Positions 57,101-64,000 of a stretch of 64,000 bases of DNA are shown piece by piece. The notes under the pieces are model-generated. The model did no database searches. It was not told where the DNA came from and saw only the letters and a program-made list of their open reading frames with translations. The first letter of the stretch is position 1; each line of letters begins with the position of its first letter. The position numbers and the translations under genes were made by a program. Source of the stretch: Campanula takesimana (taxonomy: Eukaryota; Streptophyta; Magnoliopsida; Asterales; Campanulaceae); NCBI GenBank assembly GCA_026119855.1, contig JAOWBW010001131.1, positions 186,001 to 250,000 on the forward strand, given 5' to 3'.

Positions 57101-57854
57101 TATCCCCAGGTTTCGGACCCTTCTTGTGTGAAGAATTACCTTGATTGTTCTTCCTCCCACTAGAACCCCTGCTGTTGCTACTACTAGCAACCAAACCTGA
57201 TGACTGGGTACCTACCTCATTCCCACTCGCCTTTCGGCGCAATTCCCTCGTCTTGAGAGAAGTTTTTACTTCCTCTAGAGAGATCCCATCTTTACGGTTT
57301 ATGCACGAATCGACATAATGTTCATAAGACATAGGTAAAGATACTAAAAGCTGCAAGGTTGCATCCTCGTCATCAACAACTACTCCTATATTACGCAGTT
57401 CAAGTAATGCAGAAGTAAATCTGTCAAGATGATCATTTATGGGCGTACCTTCACTCATACGACAATCATATAGCTTCTTCTTCAGGTATAACTTGTTGGT
57501 CAATGAACGTGTCATGTACATATCTTCCAACTTCAACCAAAGATCGCTTCCGGAGTCTGTTCCTGCAACATTGGTTAGGATCTCATCATCCAACTGTCTG
57601 ATGATCTTGGCGTGAGCCTTCTGATCTAACTTCTTCAATGCCGCCACCTCTTTCGCTGCTGCTATCTTGTCCTTCTCTGACTGTTCTGCTGTACCTTCTG
57701 TGGTGACTGCCTTACCCTTGGGATCCTTACGATCCCTGATTGCAATCTCCAACGGTTCCCATAAATCTTTGTCTACCAACAAAGCCTTCATCTTGATCTG
57801 CCAGAGAGAAAAACTATTCTTCCCATTGAACTTGTCGATCGAATCTGCTCATTG
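54143..57854 (-). pseudogene. Copia-C gag-pol polyprotein with deletions
   Basis: The probable start is the ATG near 57854, whose fourth codon is now TGA; the long frame is open from 57791 to 55728. It shows gag, a zinc knuckle CNFCKEKGHWKFDC (near 57090), protease DSGASYHT (near 56925), integrase zinc finger (WHIRLGHMS ... CEHCVLGK), HADCWGP, and the catalytic Glu in NGVAERMNQT. A 1-nt deletion near 55770 shifts the frame, and a TAG (55633-55635, CAG in relatives) follows. The reverse transcriptase part (55632-54691) keeps LDVKTAFLHGELEEEIYM. Near 54885 an in-frame deletion has removed the block with YVDD. RNase H lacks its SDxD stretch (SDLGDVD left, near 54510) and the CDSQSA block near 54310. 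It cannot give active reverse transcriptase. Confidence 0.9.
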
Positions 57855-58217
57855 ACCCATCTTCTTGTTTCTCTGCAGCGGAATCCCTAAATCTCTAACC
57901 ACGAACCAAAGCTCTGGTGTCACTAAGAGAAATCGCAACAAGAAACTCCAAACTCATACAATCGAAGACAAAACACCAACAGCTTATATCCGGATACAAT
58001 TTCGGATTCTACGGACATCACAATCCAATCTCCACCGTTCAGATCGAAGATCTATGAGTCCCGAAGCTACTCACCGAAAATCAGCACGATCCAACGGTGA
58101 ACGAATGTGCTACGCCTTTTTCTTCACCGCTGCGCTGGATAAAAACGGACCAGAAACTGCTACCTTGTTTTTCTTCGTTCTTGGATCTCTTCCGTCGATG
58201 CTAACTCTCCTTTTCAA

Positions 58218-58233
58218 CCAAGCTCTGATGCCA
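58218..58233 (-). promoter_or_regulatory. Primer-binding site of Copia-C
   Basis: Minus strand TGGCATCAGAGCTTGG, an initiator-Met-type site with one change (C for T at position 4). Confidence 0.8.
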
Positions 58234-58235
58234 CT

Positions 58236-58700
58236 TGTTAGAGCGATAACAAGACTTGATAAGAAAAGCGAGCGATCACAAGAACACAGATATACGTGGT
58301 TCACCAACTTGGCTACGTCCACGGGGAGGGGAGAGAATATTATTATCAATCTGGAGAAACGATTACAAGATCACACTATTACTGCTGCACGAATTATTGA
58401 TCACAATAATTCCTAACTGTGCAACTGTAGAATTACAGACCTTGCTCTGAGCACTCTAATAATTTGTCTATGACAATCTGAGGTGTGATTTTAATCTAAA
58501 CTACTGTCCTCTATTTATACTAGTAAAGTTTATCTCAAAATCTCTTAGGAACTTGGAAACCTAGTCCAAAACTGACTTGGAAACCTAGTCCAAAACTGAC
58601 TTGGAAACCTTCCTTCTGCGCTCTGTCCCGGAATTACGAAATCTCTCTGTTGTTTAATCCTTTAACTCGGCGTCCCAAATTCAAAGGCATTAACCCAACA
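58236..58700 (-). repeat. 5' LTR of Copia-C
   Basis: 465 bp, nearly identical to 53614-54076. Confidence 0.93.
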
Positions 58701-58705
58701 GTTAA

Positions 58706-60236
58706 ATATGTTATAAATGTTCAATCTCCAGTACCAATATATATATACATGTGTTAAGTTTATTTTGGTGTTGATTTCATGGTTTAAATCATAAATCCCA
58801 GCAAGTTATGGCCTTTTCATTCCGCATGCTCATAATCTGTCCTCTTCCCCTTCTTTCTTGATTATTCTCATTTTTGTCTATGTTTGTCCATAAATAGATG
58901 CATGATAATGTTAATAAGATGTTAATAAATAATTTCCCCAAGTTTCATGGGATTTCTATGGGTCTAAGCCATGTTTTGATCTTCATCTTCATGCCATGAG
59001 TGTTCTGTCCAGTAAGTGCTGTTTCAACCAAGGCTTTTGATGTGCTTTTTACTCTATCTTAACTTCGTTTCTAGATCTAACTCAAAACATAAAAGTTGTT
59101 CCTAATATACTTAATATGATGTATGCCAAGTTTCGTGATCTAAATCCATGTCTAGGTCATGTTTTGATAGGTATTTTCGTAGCTCAAACCTGCTGCTCTA
59201 TTTGCTGCACTTTTTGCTAACCTGGGTTTTCAAGTTCAAAACCCTATCAAAACTAGATTTTCAAGTCAAATTCAAGACATGAAAAATTTTCTTAACAAGA
59301 TAATAAATATGTTCATGTCTTTGAAATTATTTTATGACCTAAGGAAAGACTTCTTTCCATTTTCTAAATCAAGTGTTTGCTCCCAGATTCTGACATATAA
59401 ATGTCAGAACACTTTTGAAGCACTAAAACTTGTCTTCTGACTTTGAAACTTGGCACACATAATTTTTAATATGTGATATTCAACTTCCATGTTTTAGGTT
59501 TTTCTAGATTCTTAAGTTATCATAGTGTAAATTGCTCATCAAAGTCTGGTCTGCCATCCTTTGCTGTTCTGGGCTATTTTTGCATTTATGTTCTTGGCAT
59601 GATCTAAGCATGAAATATCCATCCATAAATCCAATAAAAGTTCATACATGTTCTCTAACATCTTGGGAGTTAATCCCAAGTTTTAGATCTTTTTTGGATA
59701 GGTATTTCACAGGTACAATCCACGGTGATTCACAGCAACATTCTTTCATGGGATTTTCCCATTTTTGCATATATGTATTATTTGTACAATATTCCCCCTC
59801 CCCCTTAATTGTCTTACTTGTCTAAATGATTCAAATCATTTTCGAAAACCAATCGGGAATCCACCCAAACCGGTTCCCGGTTGTGATCAAATGAATCGAC
59901 CTAGACTAGAAAGACTCCTTGTACATAAAACACACATTTTCCAATGTTAGGGCATATAAGGCATTTCAAAAGGTAATTAAAATCAAGCGTAGGCGGAAGC
60001 ATGCTAGAGACCGAAAGGGCAAGCGTAGTGCTGCTAATCACCTTCTCTTCTCGTAACTTAGCCCCCGAACCCACTTCAAAATCAAAAAAGGGTTTTATCT
60101 CTATTTTCCCAAAATAAAATGAGGTGGCGACTCTCTGCTTTCAAAAACAAAGGTAGAGAAACCGCTATGAGAAACCGAGCGGATTCAAACCGCATTCGCA
60201 CGGACCCAATTTAAAAAGTTCGCGCGGGCTCTCACA
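58706..60236 (+). other. Tat/Ogre LTR segment after Copia-C
   Basis: No conserved coding frame. Repeated phrases built on GATCTAAATCCATG and CATGTTTTGATC occur from 58900 to 59700. It ends in the GAGGTGGCGACTCT and CTCTCACA motifs of the LTR. Confidence 0.6.
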
Positions 60237-60241
60237 CAAAC

Positions 60242-60681
60242 CAACAAAGATAAATATTGCAGTATAAATACATGTTTATGCTTAATAATGGTGTTAGAAG
60301 AGTTCTAAATATACCATTACTATTCTACAAAGGTTGAGTATATAGTAGCATTAGATGCAACTAGAAAATTGTTTAGATTAAAATACTAATTAGTAAACTA
60401 GAAATTGTTTCTAGTGTCACTAATTTTATGGATCTTCATTGTGTCAATAATTGTTATTGCACAATCCAAGGCGATAAATCTTATCTAAACATATAATCAG
60501 ACGTTTGTATCTTATTCGAGAAATCGTCAAAGATGGGAGATGTCTTAATATGCAAAATACCTTATGATGATGACAAGGATAATCATCCTACATAAGCTCG
60601 CTTGCAATAATGATGGAGATTATAACTAAGCTCAATGGGGTATTGGATACACGTTGATTGGGCCTAGTGCAAGTGGGAGAC
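60242..60681 (+). pseudogene. Copia-A RNase H end and purine tract
   Basis: Continues the RNase H broken at 49109: a VEYIVALDAT piece near 60335 and a CVNNCYCTIQ-like match to the CDN...AI block near 60440. It ends with AAGTGGGAGAC (60671-60681) as the polypurine tract. Confidence 0.7.
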
Positions 60682-62073
60682 TGTTGGATATAATGCTCTA
60701 GGCCCTTGAGAAAGGCCTATACGTTACATCATAGCTTCATTGTTATAGAGATAACAAACCCGACTATTATATCATTTTGCATGTTTATTATAATAATCAT
60801 TGTCCCTAGCACTTATGAAGGGATAGCATAATTTTAATGGATAATCATATGATGATTATGGTGCATATGATGTGGATTAAACTTGTGGGTACTTGTTGGA
60901 AAACAATGTACTGGATAGACCCGTTATGAGATTTATGTCATGGTTAAATGTCATAATTAAATCTCATATTAGTTATATCATTTGATATCATTAGACCTGA
61001 GATTATCATGGTCTTCCACATGATGAACATTATGTTTGACGTATTCAAACGCTACCCCTAACTGGGTGGTTATAAAGGCTACGATTGGCATAATCGGATT
61101 CTTGTAGGGAAGAATGATACGTCAAGATGGGATTTGTCCCTCTCTCAAGAGAAATATCTGCTTGGCCTCTCGATGAGTGAGATTGATGTTAGTGTACGGC
61201 CGTACCCAAATGAATTGAAGTGTTCAATATCATTTGCTCATATCAATCTACTCGGGATCGAGAAAGCATTGGAAAACATAAGTTGACGTGGACCATGACT
61301 TATGTCCAATATGATATCGCGTGACAAAGGGATTATGATATGATCTATAAGGTTACTTTGGACTTTCAAAGTTATACTAATTGGATAGTCATAATGGCTT
61401 GCTAGAGTCTGCTTATAACTTACGGGTTCTGACTGGTTCGGACTCGTTGCCAACATAGTATAATCCTATTGGGTCACACACAATAGAATGGATTGGAAAA
61501 AGGCAAAAATATGGGAAATTTAGACTGATGACCGCACGGCCACAAAGCCACTGTACGGCTCCAATCAAGCCGTACGGCTGGCCCCCCGGCTTTATACAGT
61601 TTGTTCAATTTTCTTGTTAGACAAGGAATCCCGATCTCAAACGGAATTAGGTCAGACCCTCATATAAGATATGCAGCCAGGTTTGACAGCCTCTAATGTT
61701 GATTTTGGAAATCAATAACCATTGTTTTAGAAACAATAAATGATAGAGAGGTAGGATTATTTATTTAGTGATCCATGATCATCAAAATACAATAATCAAT
61801 GAAGCAAGATAATTCCTATGAAGAAATCTTTTCTTCATCAGGCCTTGGGTTTAGCAATCCAGATCAAGAAGGTGTTCTTGATATCCGTTCGATGTGTGGA
61901 TACCGATAGAGGGTGTTTGCTTTATCACCTCAAAGTCTTTGTTCATGGATTCGATTTTCAAGGATATGTTTTCTTCATCTTGTATTTAATCTAATCAACA
62001 TGCACGGATCTGGGCTCATGGGTGTTTGATCTTATGTTTTATTTCGCTGAGCATGATGCATCAAAACCCAACA
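60682..62073 (+). repeat. 3' LTR of Copia-A
   Basis: 1392 bp, TGTTGGATAT to AAAACCCAACA, then TSD CATTT. GC-rich inverted words lie at 61530-61600, close to but not the same as those of the 5' LTR. Confidence 0.93.
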
Positions 62074-62365
62074 CATTTAAACATACTTATTTATTTATTG
62101 TCAAAACTTAATAAATGATGTTAATAAATGATGGAGAATGATAAAGATTAATTTAGAGATAGTTTTGAGTTTGAACTTATTTATTTAATTTAAATTATTT
62201 TCGATTTTTAGTATATTATTATATGATCCGTATTGCAATAAATAATTATCAAAATCAACTTAGGGTTATAATGGCGGGTTGTAGTGGATGAAGTGGTGTT
62301 GTAGCGGACTAGCTAGGATCTATCCCCGTTCATACCAAATCTTTGTTCTTGCTCTTATAGCTTTT

Positions 62366-63430
62366 GTTTTTTTAGGGGTGGTAAATTGTACTCGTCCGTA
62401 CCAACCAACTCGTATACCAACCGTACCAATTATGATTGGTATAAGGAAGTCGGTATACCGAACTTTTTGGTAGGTAGTACCGTACCATTTTTGTCTAATT
62501 GGTTGGTATACGGTATATAATATCGACTTTGGTTGGTATACCATATACCAACTTTATATATATAAATATATACTCCCTCTTTTCCAAGTAAGTTTTAACA
62601 TTTTGCCATTTATGGCATTTCATTTAAGTTGCAACAATCCAAAAATGAAAGCTTTTTATTACTTTTATAATCATCCACTCATTCTCTCTCTTCCTCTCAA
62701 CCACTCATTATTCTCCACTCATTCTCTTTCCTTTCCCATTAATTCTCTCTCTTCCTCACTACCTTTCATTCTTAATATAATATTAGTATCCTTAATTTAT
62801 CAACTTCAAAATGAATGTTTCAACTTACTTGAAACGGAGGGAGTATATACACACACATACACGCACACACACATAAATAATACTCCGTCTAATTGTATAG
62901 GTACTTGTAATATTCAAAGGGTATTTTGGTCTATTTGATATTTATTAATTTTTTTTTTAAAACGTGTGAGAAGTTCTAACTATAAGTATTTTGGGACGAA
63001 TGTAGTATCAAACATTAATTTCTTTTTTCTAACCTTAAGTCCTTAAAGTTACTTTTATTACGATTTAGGAGAAAAAATCAAACTGCGTTATTGTAATATT
63101 TTGGTTTTGCAGTCGTGGTGAATATTATGTAGAGTCACTGTATTGTTTAGTTTTCAAGACTTCAATTGATCTACCTTTCTTCAGTTTCAAGACTTTATAA
63201 TTTGTATTTGAGGTATATTTTTATGTTATAATGTGTTTTTTTATACTAGACAAAAAAGTCTTAAAAAAATGCAATTTTTTTTTGTCTCTATTTACATTGG
63301 GTATATATCGAGTACCAACCGTACCAGCCGAATACCAACCGTACCAATAAACTTGGCATACCGACTTTTGTGGTTGGTACTGGTACATATTTTTGTGTAC
63401 CAAATCATACTTAGTTGGTACACAGTACAA
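62366..63430. repeat. Diverged direct repeats rich in TACCAACCGTACCA
   Basis: Two blocks, about 62385-62550 and 63311-63430, share GTACCAACCGTACCA, GGTATACCGA and TTGGTTGGTA words. AGGGGTGG starts the first. They may be ends of a hAT-type element, but no TIR or TSD is convincing. Confidence 0.45.
62573..62843. mobile_element. Stowaway MITE
   Basis: 271 bp between TA dinucleotides: CTCCCTCTTTTCCAAGTAAG and its complement CTTACTTGAAACGGAGGGAG at the other end. The middle is rich in CACTCATTCTCT repeats. Confidence 0.88.
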
Positions 63431-63809
63431 GCAAAATACACTTGATAAATGACTTTTTATAATTTAGAAAAAAATAGTTTCTCAAAATATTGTGATTAAT
63501 TAAATATCAATTATTAAAAAATAAAATATATGGCATACTGCCAATTCTATAATTGATATTCTTTAGGATATGTAATTAAATAGTTCACAGTTTATCCACT
63601 TTCAAGTTGTTAATTCAATTTAGGCCTGTAATCGTTAAAATTCGGATGAAAAGTTAAATTTTGGATGAAAAAATTAACGGATGTCAAATCTGCCCTATTT
63701 TCATTGAGTTGAGGGGCAAATGTGTCAATAAATGACGTTAAGGGCATATCTGCATCCAATCGCTAAGTTTAGGGGCATATTTCTGTATTTAAATAGGTTT
63801 GCGTATTAT

Positions 63810-64000
63810 TTGGGGCAAATAGCATATTAGTCCCCCAAAGTTTCATATGAGTTGCAATTTAGGTTTTAATGTTCTAATTTTGGTAATTTGGTGCCTAATG
63901 TTCACCTTTTGTGATGAAATGGGTCTTTTTTGGATGGTCATGAATGGAAGCTAACGAAATTAACAAAAAATTTAACAAGCTTCTTTAAAAATTGCATTTC
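63810..64000. other. Possible start of another long-TIR MITE
   Basis: GGGGCAAATAGCATATTAGTCCCCCAAAGTTTCATATGAGTTGCAA-type wording is like the TIRs of the elements at 16634 and 18962. The window ends before a second arm could appear. Confidence 0.35.

Larger units (their letters stand above)
53614..58700 (-). mobile_element. Copia-C: Ty1/copia element on the minus strand
   Basis: 5087 bp with LTRs of 463 and 465 bp, TSD GTTAA on both sides (53609-53613, 58701-58705), primer site and purine tract in place. The LTRs differ at about six sites by eye, so the insertion is recent. Coding parts resemble the Tork lineage. Internal deletions have removed catalytic motifs although the LTRs are young. 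Confidence 0.95.
49110..60236 (+). mobile_element. Solo LTR of Tat/Ogre type, itself interrupted three times
   Basis: Starts TGTAGACACC and ends GGGCTCTCACA, with a perfect TSD CAAAC (49105-49109, 60237-60241). Removing three inserts leaves about 2.7 kb without coding frames, with a long pyrimidine-rich stretch, and GAGGTGGCGACTCT near the 3' end, a phrase I associate with Tat/Ogre LTRs. No primer site, purine tract or second LTR is seen, so a solo LTR is the simplest reading. A short two-copy GC palindrome (CACGGCCG) is at 50369-50412. Confidence 0.8.
42958..62073 (+). mobile_element. Copia-A: old Ty1/copia element, 19 kb with nested inserts
   Basis: LTRs at 42958-44339 and 60682-62073, TSD CATTT on both sides (42953-42957, 62074-62078), primer site after the left LTR and purine tract before the right. 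About 11.1 kb of the interior is a later insertion (49110-60236). LTRs differ at many scattered positions, clearly more than in Copia-B or Copia-C. The family has further LTR copies at 33351 and 36470. Confidence 0.95.
42405..63790. mobile_element. Long-TIR Mutator-like element, split by Copia-A
   Basis: The arm at 42405-42547 (AAATACATAAATATGCCC...) is mirrored at about 63650-63790 with good identity over some 140 bases (shared core GATTGGATGCAGATATGCCC). Without Copia-A the element is about 2.3 kb. No transposase and no sure TSD could be found; assignment rests on the long TIR and on resemblance to the two TSD-proven elements in the CASP-like gene. Confidence 0.65.

Noticed and set aside
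57865..58416. 183-codon + strand frame
   Set aside because: It runs antisense through the leader and into the 5' LTR of Copia-C and has no recognised domain.
49110..60236. A complete Ogre-type element
   Set aside because: No second LTR, primer site, purine tract or pol of its own. After removing the inserts only about 2.7 kb is left.
1..64000. CRISPR arrays, bacterial operons, prophage or virus genomes
   Set aside because: Nothing in the window has their structure. All reverse transcriptase and integrase remains fit LTR retrotransposons of plants.

Overview
The window is nuclear DNA from a flowering plant, probably a dicot. The signs are Ty1/copia and Ty3/gypsy LTR retrotransposons primed by initiator tRNA-Met, Stowaway MITEs (CTCCCTCCGT ends, TA duplications), Mutator-like long-TIR elements, Helitron-type ends, an organelle DNA insertion, and two fragmentary plant genes with introns. 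The species cannot be read from the sequence alone. About nine tenths of it is transposable element (TE) sequence, much of it nested, and target-site duplications (TSDs) allow the order of insertion to be worked out.

Layout. 1-14084: the 3' part of an old copia element (Copia-1). It is interrupted first by about 1.07 kb of mitochondrial DNA (a nad5 fragment plus a dead plastid-type tRNA-Asp) and then by a complete but decayed Ty3/gypsy element (4818-12814, two LTRs of 2208 bp, TSD GCTGT). 14085-22473: a CASP-like membrane-protein gene on the + strand (likely TATA box at 16381, coding exons 18719-18879, 21465-21567 and 22215-22445). Its introns are filled with MITEs, a SINE, an (AT)n tract and an LTR-like insert. 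22474-27307: a young, almost intact copia element (Copia-B, LTRs of 208 bp) that landed 24 bp after the CASP-like stop codon. 27313-29740: a small unit that looks like a plant snRNA-type promoter followed by a foldable RNA, then a two-exon GRAM-domain (GEM-like) gene with an early stop in exon 1. 30107-30953: an LTR of a truncated copia element.

31850-39290: two Helitron-like elements joined head to tail on the minus strand, and several LTR copies of one copia family (Copia-A), one of them split by a small non-autonomous Ty3 element (36935-38371). 40007-42392: a palindrome, a 261-bp tandem duplication, a truncated CACTA end, and a Helitron-like unit carrying a LINE-type DUF4283/CCHC gene fragment. 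42405-63790: a four-level nest. A long-TIR Mutator-like element holds Copia-A (42958-62073), which holds a solo LTR of Tat/Ogre type (49110-60236), which holds a hAT MITE, a solo Ty3 LTR and a minus-strand copia (Copia-C).

Only two loci look like host protein genes (CASP-like and GRAM), and the second may be dead. Every retrotransposon open frame seen here is interrupted by stops or frameshifts. Many of the stops are the C-to-T or G-to-A kind expected from deamination of methylated cytosine, as in silenced TEs. All element ends and TSDs were read by eye; no alignments or database searches were run.
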